Source of the DNA: Actinosynnema sp. ALI-1.44
GTDB lineage: Bacteria; Actinomycetota; Actinomycetes; Mycobacteriales; Pseudonocardiaceae
Assembly (NCBI RefSeq): GCF_001984155.1
Contig: NZ_MTQO01000048.1
Location: 62,001 to 126,000 of the forward strand
Direction: 5' to 3'
DNA length: 64,000 bases
The translations under genes and the position numbers were made by a program. The notes beneath the pieces were generated by a model, which was not told where the DNA came from, did not search any database, and saw only the letters and a list, made by a program, of their open reading frames with translations. Of the stretch, positions 8,699 to 17,796 are shown piece after piece. The stretch's first letter is position 1. Each line of letters opens with the position of its first letter.

Positions 8699-9436
8699 AT
8701 GTTCGAGCCGGTCAGCCCGGTCAGGGCGTACGAACGAGTGGTCGAGCAGATCGAGGAGGCCGTGTTCGCGGGCAGGCTCAGGCCTGGCGCCCGGCTGCCC
8801 AGTGAGCGGGACCTGATGACCCAGTTCGGAGTCAGCCGGTCGACCGTGCGTGAGGCGCTGCGGGTGTTGCAGAGCAACGGCATGATCCAGTCCCGCGCGG
8901 GCGATCCGCGTGGCCCCGAGGTGCTGCCCGCGTCGCCGAAGACGCTGCGCAAGTCGATGTCCCGGCTGGTGCGCGCGGAATCCATGTCCTTGGCCGAACT
9001 GCTGCAGTTCCGGATGCTGATGGAAGGCTCCGCGTACCAGCTCGCCGCGCGGTTACGAACCGAAACCCAGCTCGGCGAGATGGAAACGGCGTTGCGAGAC
9101 ATGGCGGACGCGAAGGGGCACGCGGCGTTCAGCGACGCCGACGTGGCCTTCCACGACGCTGTCGCCCGCGCGACGCAGAACACGCTGATCGTGGTGTGCA
9201 GCAACGTCGTCCGGGGTGTCGTGCTCGACTCGATCGCCGACAGCCTCGCCAACGCGGCCGACCAGCAGGCGTTGATGAGCGCCTACCTGGAACACCACTC
9301 CGATGTCCTCCAAGCGATCCGCGACCGCGACGGTGCGCTGGCCGCGCGACTGGCCCGCCAAGCGCTCTACGACTACTACGGAACCTTCCTCCCCCAAACC
9401 GACCGGAACCTACTCGCCACCCTGGTCACCTCGTGA
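8699..9436 (+). CDS. GntR-family transcriptional regulator, FadR (FCD) subfamily
   Basis: 245 residues from the ATG at 8699, which has a GAGGGG ribosome-binding site at the right distance; a TTG 54 bases upstream is less likely. Residues 5-75 form the winged helix: RPGARLPSERDL, FGVSRSTVREALRVLQSNGMI. The C-terminal part is an all-helical FCD effector domain with the metal-type His of VAFHDAVARAT and a later LEHHSDVLQAI. Divergent from the ABC/amidase operon and most simply its regulator, with the importer's substrate or a derivative as effector. Its 3' end overlaps the convergent response regulator by 27 bases. Confidence 0.9.
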   Translation: MFEPVSPVRAYERVVEQIEEAVFAGRLRPGARLPSERDLMTQFGVSRSTVREALRVLQSNGMIQSRAGDPRGPEVLPASPKTLRKSMSRLVRAESMSLAELLQFRMLMEGSAYQLAARLRTETQLGEMETALRDMADAKGHAAFSDADVAFHDAVARATQNTLIVVCSNVVRGVVLDSIADSLANAADQQALMSAYLEHHSDVLQAIRDRDGALAARLARQALYDYYGTFLPQTDRNLLATLVTS

Positions 9437-10048
9437 GTGTTTGGGGAGCCAGCCTTTGGCCTCGGCTGTGTCGACCGCTTCGGCGCGGGTGCGCGCGCCG
9501 AGCTTCTGGATCGCCGACGACAGGTGGTTGCGCACTGTTCCCGGCGAGAGGTGCAGGCCGCGAGCCATCTCCGCGATCGTGCCGTGGCCGCGTGATGCCG
9601 CGAGGATCTCGGTTTCCCGTGGTGTCAACGGGCTCGCGCCTTCGCTGAGCGCCGCGAGCGCCAGTCCCGGGTCGACCACCTGGTGCCCGGCCGCGACTTT
9701 CCGGATCGCCACCGCGAGCTCGGTCACCGGCGCGTCCTTGATCAGGAATCCGGCGACGCCTGCCGAGACCGCCGCGTGCAGGTAGCCGGGGCGGCCGAAC
9801 GTCGTCAGGATCATCACCCGGGTCGCGGGCACGCGCTCGCGCAACAGCCGTGCCGCCTCCAGGCCGTCGATCCCCGGCATCTCGATGTCCAGCAACGCCA
9901 CGTCGGGTTTGAACGCCTCGGCCGCGCCGACGACCTCGTCACCCCGGCCGAGTTGCACGACCACTTCGAGATCCGGTTCGAGGTCGAGCAGCGCGGCCAT
10001 CGCGCCGCGGAACATGGTCTGGTCCTCTGCCAGCAACAACGTGATCAT
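9410..10048 (-). CDS. Two-component response regulator, NarL/LuxR family
   Basis: 212 residues. Receiver domain 1-120 with phospho-acceptor Asp54 (VALLDIEMPG), Thr82/83 and Lys104 (FLIKDAP). The C-terminal LuxR helix-turn-helix is at about 145-205 (LTPRETEIL, IAEMARGLHLSPGTVRNHLSSAIQKL). Start ATG at 10048 overlaps the histidine kinase stop (ATGA). It should be phosphorylated by that kinase and control the neighbouring ABC-2 exporter, a layout common for DesK/DesR-like and antibiotic-stress systems. Confidence 0.93.
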   Translation of the reverse strand: MITLLLAEDQTMFRGAMAALLDLEPDLEVVVQLGRGDEVVGAAEAFKPDVALLDIEMPGIDGLEAARLLRERVPATRVMILTTFGRPGYLHAAVSAGVAGFLIKDAPVTELAVAIRKVAAGHQVVDPGLALAALSEGASPLTPRETEILAASRGHGTIAEMARGLHLSPGTVRNHLSSAIQKLGARTRAEAVDTAEAKGWLPKHSRGDQGGE

Positions 10049-11169
10049 GCGGGTACCCGTACTCGGATGTAGAAGCCATTGTCCTCGCGCGGACCTGAAT
10101 CCATGATGCCGCCAAGCGCCTGCGCCCGCTCGGCCAGCCCGACGAGGCCGTTGCCCCGGCTGTCGTCGCCGGGACCGACGCCGTCGTCGACGATCTCGAC
10201 CACGGCACAGGAGTCCTCGACGGACAGTGTGATCGTGCAGCGCTTCGCCTGGCTGTGCCGCAGCACGTTGGTCACGCCTTCCCGCACGGTCCAGGCCAGT
10301 GCGCCGTCCACCGGTGTGGGCAGTGACCACGAGTCGGGCGATTCGACACGGCAGTCGATGCCCGCCGAAGCCGCCGCACGCCGGGCCGACGCCAGCTCGC
10401 CGGCCAGTGTCGGCTGGCGGTAGTTGGTGACCGCCTGGCGCACTTCGGCCAGCGCACGGCGGACAACCGTGTCGATGTCCGCGAGTTCCTGCTCGGCCTT
10501 GGCGGTGTCGATCGAGACCAGGCGGCGGGCCAGTTCGGTCTTCACCGCGATCACCGACAGGCTGTGCCCGACCAGGTCGTGCAGGTCACGGGCGATCCGG
10601 TCGCGCTCCTCGGCGACCGCGAGCCGCGCCCGTTCCCTGCGGCTGTCCCGTAGCTCGGTGAACAACTCGAACTGCTGGCGGGCCTGGCTGCTGAAGAAGC
10701 CGACCATCAACCCGACCAGCACCAGCCAGGCGATCAGCACCCACTCCATGCCCTGGATCGTGGCGATGCCCGCGAGGACGGCACCGATCGCCGCCAGCCG
10801 CGCGAACATCCACCGACCGCCGATCCAGCCGGTGGCGGCACTGGCCCAGACGGAACTGGACGTCCACTCCATCCCCGCGAACACGGGCAACCCCACGCAC
10901 AGCACGAGCAGCAGCACGTAGGACGGCCAGAACGGCAACCTGCGCAGCAGCAGGATCGGCGTTTCGAACGTGGTCCGCATGCCCAGCACCGTCAGCACAA
11001 GCGCGGCCGCCATGACGACAACGGCCTCCCAGACCGGAGGCCCGCCACGGAAGTAGAACACCGCGGACGCGATGATCGCCACGTACATGGCGATGTAGCG
11101 CGTCCACTTGCGCCGGTTCCACCACACCCGGACCTGGTCGTCCGTCACGTCCACGCCGACTATTGTCAC
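10045..11169 (-). CDS. Sensor histidine kinase, DesK/NarX-like (HisKA_3)
   Basis: About 374 residues if translation begins at the GTG at 11169, which overlaps the permease stop as GTGA; GTGs at 11154 and 11148 are alternatives. Four to five hydrophobic segments span roughly 25-160, with very short external loops, so it probably senses the membrane itself or a partner transporter. His197 in RDLHDLVGHSL is the HisKA_3 phosphorylation site. The ATPase domain shows an N-box (NVLRHSQAK) and DDGVGPG. Translationally coupled to both neighbours. Confidence 0.9.
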   Translation of the reverse strand: MTIVGVDVTDDQVRVWWNRRKWTRYIAMYVAIIASAVFYFRGGPPVWEAVVVMAAALVLTVLGMRTTFETPILLLRRLPFWPSYVLLLVLCVGLPVFAGMEWTSSSVWASAATGWIGGRWMFARLAAIGAVLAGIATIQGMEWVLIAWLVLVGLMVGFFSSQARQQFELFTELRDSRRERARLAVAEERDRIARDLHDLVGHSLSVIAVKTELARRLVSIDTAKAEQELADIDTVVRRALAEVRQAVTNYRQPTLAGELASARRAAASAGIDCRVESPDSWSLPTPVDGALAWTVREGVTNVLRHSQAKRCTITLSVEDSCAVVEIVDDGVGPGDDSRGNGLVGLAERAQALGGIMDSGPREDNGFYIRVRVPA

Positions 11170-11816
11170 GCGCGGCGCCACCGCAGCAACACCGCCGCGG
11201 CCGCGAGCACGGTCCAAGCACCCAGGTTGAGCAACGGTCCCGCCTCGATCGGCTGACTCGCCAGCACGTGCTGCCCCAGCGACATCAGGCTGTAGGTCGG
11301 CGCGTACGACCAGATCGTCTCCCCGCCGATCACGCCACCGACGAACATCAGCGCGAAGAACAGCACCGACAGCGCGAGGACGGCTGTCTTGCCGCGGAAC
11401 AGGGTTCCGGCGAACACCCCGATGAGGACGAACGGCAACGAACCGACCACGGCCACCGCGACCAGCAACGGCCAGCGTTCGAAGTTCATGGCGAAGGTGC
11501 CGACCAGGACGACCGCCAGCACGCCGGGGATCACCGTCAGCAGCCCCTGCACGATCTTGCCGAGCAGCCACGCGCGATCCGACAACGGTGTCACGCGCAA
11601 CTGGCGGAGCCAACCCGTCGCCCGGTCTTCCGCGATGGTGTTGCCACTGCCCAACAGCCCCGCGCCGGTCGCCGCGTAGACGGCCATCGCCGCGGTGACC
11701 CCGGGGCCCTGCTTCATCCAGATCACCTCGAACACCACTGGCATCACCACGACGAACACCAGGTACCGGACGTTGTGCAGGGTGCGCAGCACTTCGAATT
11801 TCGCGTACGCGATCAT
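11166..11816 (-). CDS. ABC-2 type exporter permease
   Basis: 216 residues with about six hydrophobic segments and the EDRATGWLRQLRVTPLS element typical of ABC-2 membrane proteins, which sits between helices 2 and 3. Its start overlaps the ATPase stop by 4 bases and its stop overlaps the kinase start. Works with the ATPase of 11813-12499, probably in export of a drug, lipid or peptide. Substrate unknown. Confidence 0.88.
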   Translation of the reverse strand: MIAYAKFEVLRTLHNVRYLVFVVVMPVVFEVIWMKQGPGVTAAMAVYAATGAGLLGSGNTIAEDRATGWLRQLRVTPLSDRAWLLGKIVQGLLTVIPGVLAVVLVGTFAMNFERWPLLVAVAVVGSLPFVLIGVFAGTLFRGKTAVLALSVLFFALMFVGGVIGGETIWSYAPTYSLMSLGQHVLASQPIEAGPLLNLGAWTVLAAAAVLLRWRRA

Positions 11817-12499
11817 TCCGCCCCCTCGGTCAGCGCGACCAGTGCGTGCTCCAGGCTCTTGTCCCCCTTGACCTGCGCGGGTGAGCCGTCGGCGATGACC
11901 TGGCCCTTGTCGATCACGATCACGCGGTCGGCGTACTCGTCGGCCTCGTCGAGGTAGTGCGTGGCGAACACGACCGTGTTGCCCAACGCCTTGACCGAGC
12001 GCCAGAACTGCCTGCGCGCCTTGAAATCCAGGGCGACCGTCGGCTCGTCGAGGAACAGCAGCTCGGGCTCTCCCGCCATCGCGACGGCGAACCGGACGCG
12101 TTGCTTCTGCCCGCCGGACAACGCGTCGACCTTGCGGCGCCTGACTTCCTTGAGACCCGCCAGGTCAAGGACTTCCGCGGTGGTCCGGCGTTTGCCGTAG
12201 AGGGCGCACGCGAGAGCGACGATCTCGTGCACGGTCGAATCCGTTGGCAGCCCGCCGGTCTGCAGCAACGCGCCGACCCTGCCCGCGGCCACGGCGTCGT
12301 GCGGGGGCCCGCCGAGCACGGTGACCGACCCGCTGCGGGGCCGTTTCAGGCCGAGCAGGAGGTCCACCGCGGTGGACTTGCCCGCGCCGTTGGCGCCGAG
12401 CAAGGCCACCGTCTGTCCGCTGGGGACAGTGAAGCTGACCCCGGTGAGCGCGGGTACCGAACCGTATCGGTAGCTCACCTGGTCGAAGCGTGTTTCCAT
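11813..12499 (-). CDS. ABC exporter ATPase
   Basis: 228 residues. Walker A GANGAGKST near 37-45, signature LSGGQKQRV, Walker B LLFLDEPTVALD, and His in FATHYLDEADE. First gene of a four-gene set: ATPase, permease, sensor kinase, response regulator. It starts with ATG at 12499; the upstream 70 bases carry an inverted repeat at 12533-12554. Confidence 0.92.
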   Translation of the reverse strand: METRFDQVSYRYGSVPALTGVSFTVPSGQTVALLGANGAGKSTAVDLLLGLKRPRSGSVTVLGGPPHDAVAAGRVGALLQTGGLPTDSTVHEIVALACALYGKRRTTAEVLDLAGLKEVRRRKVDALSGGQKQRVRFAVAMAGEPELLFLDEPTVALDFKARRQFWRSVKALGNTVVFATHYLDEADEYADRVIVIDKGQVIADGSPAQVKGDKSLEHALVALTEGAE

Positions 12500-12532
12500 G
12501 CTTCAACGCTAGGAACACCGCCGGTCGGTTTT

Positions 12533-12554
12533 AAGTGTCGCGCGTCGCGACTTG
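12533..12554. promoter_or_regulatory. Inverted repeat between an SDR gene and the ABC exporter operon
   Basis: GTCGCG-CGT-CGCGAC (12537-12551) with partly paired AAG/CTT flanks. It lies 34 bases before the exporter ATPase start and 14 bases after the upstream SDR stop, on the same strand. It could be a weak terminator of the SDR gene, since CTTAAAA follows on the minus strand, or an operator for the exporter operon. The sequence alone does not decide. Confidence 0.4.
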
Positions 12555-12568
12555 ACCCATGACGACCG

Positions 12569-13306
12569 TCATCCCCTGCCTACGAACGGCATGTTCGTCG
12601 CCATGATCGTCATGAACTGGACGTTGGTGTCCAACGGCAGGCCCGCCATCTGGCGCACGGCGGCGGCCGCGTGCCGCACGTCGAAAGTCGGCTCCGGCGC
12701 GATGGTCCCGTTGGCCTGCGGGACGCCGCTGGTGAAGATGTGGGACATCTCGGTCGTGGCGTTGCCGATGTCGATCTGTCCACACGCGATCCGGTACGGC
12801 CTGCCGTCCAGCGAGATCGACTTGGTCAGCCCGGTGATCGCGTGCTTCGACGCGGCGTACGCGGGGGTGCTCGGTCGCGGGCTGTGCGCGGAGATCGAAC
12901 CGTTGTTGATGATCCTGCCGCCCTGCGGCTCCTGGTCGCGCATGAGCTTGAACGCCTCCTGCGCGCACAGGAACGAGCCGGTCAGGTTGACGTCGATCAC
13001 GTGCCGCCAGTCCTCGACCGACAGGTCGGCCACGGACCCGGTGATGTTCAGGCCCGCGTTGTTGAACAGCACGTCGACGCGGCCGTACCGATCCCGGACC
13101 TGCCCGAACAACGCTCGGACGGAGTCCGGGTCGGCCACGTCGGTGGGGACGGTCAGCGCCGGGCCGTTGCCGAGGGAAGCGGTCTCCTCCAGCTTGTCCT
13201 CGCGCCTGCCTGCCAGGACGACCGTGTACCCGGCGTCAAGCAGGTCGATGGCAACAGCCCGGCCGATTCCCGAACCGGCACCGGTGATCACAGCAACCTG
13301 AGTCAT
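12569..13306 (-). CDS. Short-chain dehydrogenase/reductase (SDR)
   Basis: 245 residues from the ATG at 13306. TGAGSGIG motif at 8-15, NNAG ([10 protein letters not shown]), catalytic Ser and the YAASKHA motif around 150. The C-terminal stretch with [18 protein letters not shown] is frequent in actinobacterial SDRs annotated as 3-oxoacyl reductases or glucose dehydrogenases. Cytoplasmic NAD(P)-dependent oxidoreductase; substrate unknown. It starts 10 bases after the end of the SGNH hydrolase gene on the same strand, so the two are probably cotranscribed. Confidence 0.87.
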   Translation of the reverse strand: MTQVAVITGAGSGIGRAVAIDLLDAGYTVVLAGRREDKLEETASLGNGPALTVPTDVADPDSVRALFGQVRDRYGRVDVLFNNAGLNITGSVADLSVEDWRHVIDVNLTGSFLCAQEAFKLMRDQEPQGGRIINNGSISAHSPRPSTPAYAASKHAITGLTKSISLDGRPYRIACGQIDIGNATTEMSHIFTSGVPQANGTIAPEPTFDVRHAAAAVRQMAGLPLDTNVQFMTIMATNMPFVGRG

Positions 13307-13316
13307 GCGGGCAGTA

Positions 13317-14537
13317 TTACAAGCTCCCCAGATCGATCGCGGCAGCCATCGCCTTGTAACCAGCACCGTTGGGGTGCAGCTTGTCGCCGGAGTCGTACGC
13401 CGGGTTGATCGAGTCCGCGTCGTTCGGGTCCGCCGTCACCTTGTCGAAGTCCACGACCGCGTCGTAGACGCCGGATGTCCGGATCCACGTGTTCACCTCG
13501 TCGCGGACCTTTTCGCCGTACTCGGTGTAGTACCCGGCGCCCTTGAACGGCGTCAGCGTCGCGCCGACCGCCCGCACGCCCTTCGCGTGCGCCTGGCGGA
13601 CGAGCTCCTTGTGGCCCGCGATCAGCTGCGCCGCGGTCACGCGGGGCCTTGGCGGGACGCCGGGGAACGAGATCTCGGAGAAGCCGATGTCGTTGATGCC
13701 CTCGAGGACGATCACCGTCCGCACGCGCGGCTGGTCGAGCACGTCGGCCTTGAGCCGCTTGGTCCCGGCTTCACCGGCGAGGTCCGTGTCGAACAGCACC
13801 TGGTTGCCGCCGATGCCCTGGTTGAGCACACCGAACCGGCCACGGACCCGCTCGGCGAGCTCATCCGGGTAGCGGTCGTTGGAGTTCTCCGCCGCGCCGA
13901 CGCCGTCGGTGATCGAGTCACCGAACGCCACGACGACGTCACGGCGCGGGTTGGGGTCCACCACCTGAACGCCCGACAGCACGTACCACGACGACGTGGT
14001 TTCGGTGAAGGCCTTGCCATCCCGGTCGGCGCGGTGGTCGCCGGACGCCCGGTACGTGGTGGACGTCGCCGCGAAGTGGTACGACACCGGGCCGGTCGGC
14101 TTGGCGAAGTACAGCGTGACCGACAGCTCCTCCAACGGCCGCACCGGCAGGAACACCAGGTCGCTGGCGAGCTGACCGCCCGGCTTGATGACGGCGCTGT
14201 CGCGGTGGTTGAAGCTCAACGGCCGCAGTGAATCCACCGCGGCGCCCGGACCCGTGCGACCGACCGTCGCACCGGTGACGGATAACGGGGTGCTGCCGTA
14301 CTTGTTGCTGAGCTGGATGCGGATCGCTGGGCCGCCCTGGCTGACCCGGACGACCTGGCGGACGGTCTGGTCGGCGAACCCCTTGACCGACCAGTTCGGC
14401 GCGAAGCCGTCGCCGGGTTTCTGCACCGAGGCCGTCCACGTGCCTTCCCAGCCCCCAGGCTGACTGGCGGACGCGACCGCGGGGGACGCCGCAAGGCCGA
14501 ACACTGTCACCAGCGTGAGAAGCGTTTTCCGTCTCAT
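13317..14537 (-). CDS. Secreted SGNH/GDSL-family hydrolase
   Basis: 406 residues from the ATG at 14537; a TTG at 14549 is an alternative. A Sec signal peptide ([21 protein letters not shown]) is followed by a beta-rich N-terminal region of about 170 residues. The SGNH core then shows AFGDSITDG (Ser nucleophile), the Gly block IGGNQ, the Asn block EGINDIG and the DKLHPNGAG His/Asp block. Such enzymes are extracellular esterases or lipases acting on acetylated sugars or lipids. Divergent from the asparaginase gene, 41 bases apart. Confidence 0.88.
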   Translation of the reverse strand: MRRKTLLTLVTVFGLAASPAVASASQPGGWEGTWTASVQKPGDGFAPNWSVKGFADQTVRQVVRVSQGGPAIRIQLSNKYGSTPLSVTGATVGRTGPGAAVDSLRPLSFNHRDSAVIKPGGQLASDLVFLPVRPLEELSVTLYFAKPTGPVSYHFAATSTTYRASGDHRADRDGKAFTETTSSWYVLSGVQVVDPNPRRDVVVAFGDSITDGVGAAENSNDRYPDELAERVRGRFGVLNQGIGGNQVLFDTDLAGEAGTKRLKADVLDQPRVRTVIVLEGINDIGFSEISFPGVPPRPRVTAAQLIAGHKELVRQAHAKGVRAVGATLTPFKGAGYYTEYGEKVRDEVNTWIRTSGVYDAVVDFDKVTADPNDADSINPAYDSGDKLHPNGAGYKAMAAAIDLGSL

Positions 14538-14578
14538 GAATCGATGCAACCACGGGGGTACGACATAAAGTCCCCGCC

Positions 14579-15577
14579 GTGACCGACAAACCCAAGCTGT
14601 CGATGCTGACCCTCGGCGGGACGATCGCGATGACCTCGGCGAGCGCCTCCGGCGCGGTGGTGCCGAAGCTGGACGCCGCCGACCTGCTCGCGACCTTGCC
14701 CGAACTGGACATCGAGCTTGTCACGCACGACTTCAGGCAGTTGCCCAGTCCGGACATCGGGTTCGTCGACCTGGCGGCGCTGGCCACGAAGATCGAGGCC
14801 GAGATCGCCGCGGGCGCGACCGGGATCGTGGTGACGCAGGGCACGGACACGATCGAGGAGTCGTCCTACTTCCTCGACCGGACGATCGGCGGGGACGTCC
14901 CGATCGTGATGACCGGCGCGATGCGCCACCCGCAGCAGGCCGGTCCGGACGGTCCGGCGAACCTGCTGGCGGCCATGGTCGTCGCGGCCGATCCGCAGGC
15001 TCGCGGGCTCGGCACCGTGGTCGTGATGTCCGACGAGGTGCACGCGGCGCGCTACGTGCGTAAGTCGCACAGCACCAGCACGGGAGCGTTCACGTCCCCG
15101 AACGCCGCGCCGATCGGCCGCGTCGTCGAACAGGAACTGGTTCTCCTTTCCCGGCCGCGACCGTACGAGCCGTTGCCGCGCGACCCGCGCCTGCCGGACA
15201 CGTCGATCGGCATGGTGCACGCGGCGCTCGGCGACGACGGCGACTGGCTGCGCCCGTTCGCCGAGCACACCGACGGCCTGGTGATCGCCGGATTCGGCGG
15301 CGGGCACGTGCCGTCCCGGCTGGTGCCGCTTTTGGCCGAACTGGCCGAGGCGAAGCCGGTCGTGCTCGCATCTCGGACCAGTTCCGGTCCGGTGCTCACG
15401 CGCACCTACGGATATCCGGGATCCGAGCAGGACCTGCTGTCAAGGGGGCTCATCAACGCCGGTTTCCTCGACCCCTTCAAAGCCCGCGTTCTGTTGCACG
15501 TTCTTGTCTCGTCGGGGGCGAGCCGTGCCGAGATCGCGCACATCTTCCACGACTCCGGTGAGATCACCGTGAGCTGA
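14579..15577 (+). CDS. L-asparaginase (type I/II fold)
   Basis: 332 residues, standard length. First catalytic Thr is Thr15 in LGGTIAM; the second Thr-Asp pair is Thr89-Asp90 in TQGTDTIEES. MTGAMR and a downstream HAARYVRKSHSTSTGAF complete the active-site signatures. Hydrolyses L-asparagine to aspartate and ammonia. No signal peptide, so cytoplasmic. The GTG start at 14579 follows a very short leader in the 41-base divergent gap with the SGNH gene, with no convincing ribosome-binding site. Confidence 0.9.
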   Translation: MTDKPKLSMLTLGGTIAMTSASASGAVVPKLDAADLLATLPELDIELVTHDFRQLPSPDIGFVDLAALATKIEAEIAAGATGIVVTQGTDTIEESSYFLDRTIGGDVPIVMTGAMRHPQQAGPDGPANLLAAMVVAADPQARGLGTVVVMSDEVHAARYVRKSHSTSTGAFTSPNAAPIGRVVEQELVLLSRPRPYEPLPRDPRLPDTSIGMVHAALGDDGDWLRPFAEHTDGLVIAGFGGGHVPSRLVPLLAELAEAKPVVLASRTSSGPVLTRTYGYPGSEQDLLSRGLINAGFLDPFKARVLLHVLVSSGASRAEIAHIFHDSGEITVS

Positions 15578-15642
15578 AAGAATTCTCAGCGAATTCCGCG
15601 GGCGCATTTCGGTGTGACGCAGGAAACGTTTACCCATACTCA

Positions 15643-15756
15643 CGGTAGGTTACCGTTCGGTAGGCCTGGGTGACGAGATGCCCGGAAAGTACCGATTCGG
15701 CTGCGAGGTCTGGCCGATCCCCTTACGGGAAGGCACTATGTCACCCTGGTTACCGT
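15643..15756. promoter_or_regulatory. Candidate operator region upstream of the acyl-CoA synthetase
   Basis: TACCG-TT-CGGTA forms a near-perfect inverted repeat at 15651-15662. CGGTAGG occurs twice as a direct repeat (15643-15649 and 15658-15664), and GGTTACCGT occurs twice, at 15648-15656 and 15748-15756. All lie in the 205-base gap before the synthetase start. They look like binding sites for a fatty-acid responsive regulator, which is not encoded next to them. Confidence 0.4.
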
Positions 15757-15782
15757 GTAGTAGCAGGTCGGAGGAGTGAGGT

Positions 15783-17576
15783 ATGCGCGAGATCGCAGTC
15801 GCCCCCTTGGTTGAGCCCTACGGCGGCGGACTGGCCGACCTCGTCTACACCAACGCGGCGGAGGCGCCCAACACCGTCACCATCAGCCGCAATGTGGGCG
15901 GGACCTGGCATGACGTGACCGCAGCCCAGTTCAAGGACGAGGTGCTCGCCGTCGCCAAGGGCCTGATCGGCTCCGGGATCGGCGCCGGTGACCGGGTCGC
16001 GATCCTGGCCGCCACGCGGTACGAGTGGACCCTGTTCGACTTCGCCATCTGGGCGGCGGGCGGCGTGCCCGTGCCGATCTACGTGACGTCGTCGGACGAG
16101 CAGATCCAGTGGATCCTGTCCGACTCCGGCGCGGTCGCGGTGGTCGCCGAGAACGACGCGCTGCTGGCCAAGGTGGAGAGCGTCCGCGCCGGCACCCCCG
16201 CGCTCAAGCAGGTGTGGAACATCGAGAAGGGCGCTGTCGACGAGGTCGTCGCGGCAGGCGCGAACGAGACCGACGAAGCGGTCGACGCACGTCGCAAGGC
16301 CGTCAAGGCCTCGGACGTCGCCACGCTGATCTACACCTCCGGCACCACCGGCCGCCCGAAGGGCTGCGTGCTCACCCACGCCAACTTCCACTCCGAGGGC
16401 GGAAACGTCGTGGAGATGCTGGCGCCGGTGTTCAAGGGCGTCAGCCCGGGTGACACGTCGACACTGCTGTTCCTGCCGCTCGCGCACGTCTTCGGCCGGA
16501 TGGTGGAGGTCGGCACGATCATGGCGCGGACCCGGCTCGGGCACACCGCGGACATCAAGAAGGTCACCGAGGACCTGGCCACGTTCAAGCCGACGTTCAT
16601 CCTGTCGGTGCCGTACGTGCTGGAGAAGGTCTACAACGGCGCGCGGCAGAAGGCCCACGCCGGCGGCAAGGGCAAGATCTTCGACGCCGCCGCGGCCGTC
16701 GCGATCGCGTACAGCGAGGCCAACGGCAAGGCCGGGTTCGGGCTGAAGATCAAACACGCCCTGTTCGACAAGCTCGTCTACTCGAAGCTGCGCGCCGCGC
16801 TCGGCGGCAACGCGAAGTACGCGATCTCCGGCGGCGCGGCGCTGGGCCTGCGGCTGACGCACTTCTTCCGCGGCGTCGGCCTGGTGGTGTTCGAGGGGTA
16901 CGGCCTGACGGAGACGTGTGCCGCGGCCACCGTGAACTCGCCGGACAAGTTCAAGCCGGGCACGGTCGGTCACCCGCTGCCCAACACCGCCGTGCGGATC
17001 GCCGACGACGGCGAGATCCAGATCAAGGGCGGCCAGGTCTTCCCCGGCTACTGGCAGAACGAGGAAGCCACCAAGGCCGCGCTGGACGACGACGGCTGGT
17101 TCGCCACCGGCGACCTCGGCCAACTGGACGACGACGGCTTCCTGAAGATCACCGGGCGCAAGAAGGAGATCCTGGTCACCAGCGGCGGCAAGAACGTCGC
17201 ACCGGCGGTGATCGAGGACCGGATCGCGGCGCACCCGCTGGTCGGGCAGGCCATGGTGGTCGGCGACGGCAAGAGCTACATCGCGGCCCTGATCACCATC
17301 GAGCCGGACTACTTCACGTACTGGAAGTCCACGACGGGCAAGCCGGAGTCGGCGACCGTGGCGGACCTGCTCGACGACGCCGACCTCAACGCCGAGATCC
17401 AGCGCGCGGTGGACGAGGGCAACCAGGCGGTCTCCAAGGCCGAATCCGTCCGCAAGTTCCGGATACTGACGACCGAGTTCAGCCCGGAGACCGGCCACCT
17501 GACACCGTCGCTGAAGCTGAAGCGGTCGGTCATCATGACGGACTTCAAGACCGATGTTGATGCCTTGTACTCATAA
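15783..17576 (+). CDS. Long-chain fatty-acid--CoA ligase (FadD15-like)
   Basis: 597 residues. The AMP-binding P-loop YTSGTTGRPKGCV is at 184-196, followed by the GYGLTET motif and the hinge/C-terminal block ITGRKKEILVTSGGKNVAP. The length and sequence style match the FadD15-type long-chain acyl-CoA synthetases of actinobacteria. It activates fatty acids to acyl-CoA through an acyl-AMP intermediate, probably at the membrane. A strong GGAGGAG ribosome-binding site precedes the ATG at 15783. Confidence 0.92.
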   Translation: MREIAVAPLVEPYGGGLADLVYTNAAEAPNTVTISRNVGGTWHDVTAAQFKDEVLAVAKGLIGSGIGAGDRVAILAATRYEWTLFDFAIWAAGGVPVPIYVTSSDEQIQWILSDSGAVAVVAENDALLAKVESVRAGTPALKQVWNIEKGAVDEVVAAGANETDEAVDARRKAVKASDVATLIYTSGTTGRPKGCVLTHANFHSEGGNVVEMLAPVFKGVSPGDTSTLLFLPLAHVFGRMVEVGTIMARTRLGHTADIKKVTEDLATFKPTFILSVPYVLEKVYNGARQKAHAGGKGKIFDAAAAVAIAYSEANGKAGFGLKIKHALFDKLVYSKLRAALGGNAKYAISGGAALGLRLTHFFRGVGLVVFEGYGLTETCAAATVNSPDKFKPGTVGHPLPNTAVRIADDGEIQIKGGQVFPGYWQNEEATKAALDDDGWFATGDLGQLDDDGFLKITGRKKEILVTSGGKNVAPAVIEDRIAAHPLVGQAMVVGDGKSYIAALITIEPDYFTYWKSTTGKPESATVADLLDDADLNAEIQRAVDEGNQAVSKAESVRKFRILTTEFSPETGHLTPSLKLKRSVIMTDFKTDVDALYS

Positions 17577-17600
17577 GGCTACGAATGGTGACAGCACTGC

Positions 17601-17628
17601 CCCGGCGGCAACTCGTTTTGTCGCCGGG
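17601..17628 (+). terminator. Stem-loop terminator after the acyl-CoA synthetase
   Basis: CCCGGCGGCAA pairs with TTGTCGCCGGG (11 positions, one G-T pair) around a 6-base loop, 25 bases after the synthetase stop. No clear T-run follows, which is common in high-GC actinobacteria. Confidence 0.6.
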
Positions 17629-17796
17629 ACAGCGGATCAATTGATAACGATCAACCCTCGCTGACCGACAATCATTGACGGGACCCGGTGTTACTGCACT
17701 CGGCGTATTCGTCGGCGCCATTCGAGGCAGTACATTCCAGAGGAGCCGAAGCGATTGGCCGGAAAATGCCGGCGACACCGTGAGGGGTTGGAAAAG

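Noticed and set aside
9410-9436. ACTCACGAGG at the end of the response regulator, giving HSRG as in the GlpD tail
   Set aside because: Only one arm of the 44-bp hairpin is similar; no partner arm or inner stem is present. Chance match is likely, though an old half-copy is not excluded.
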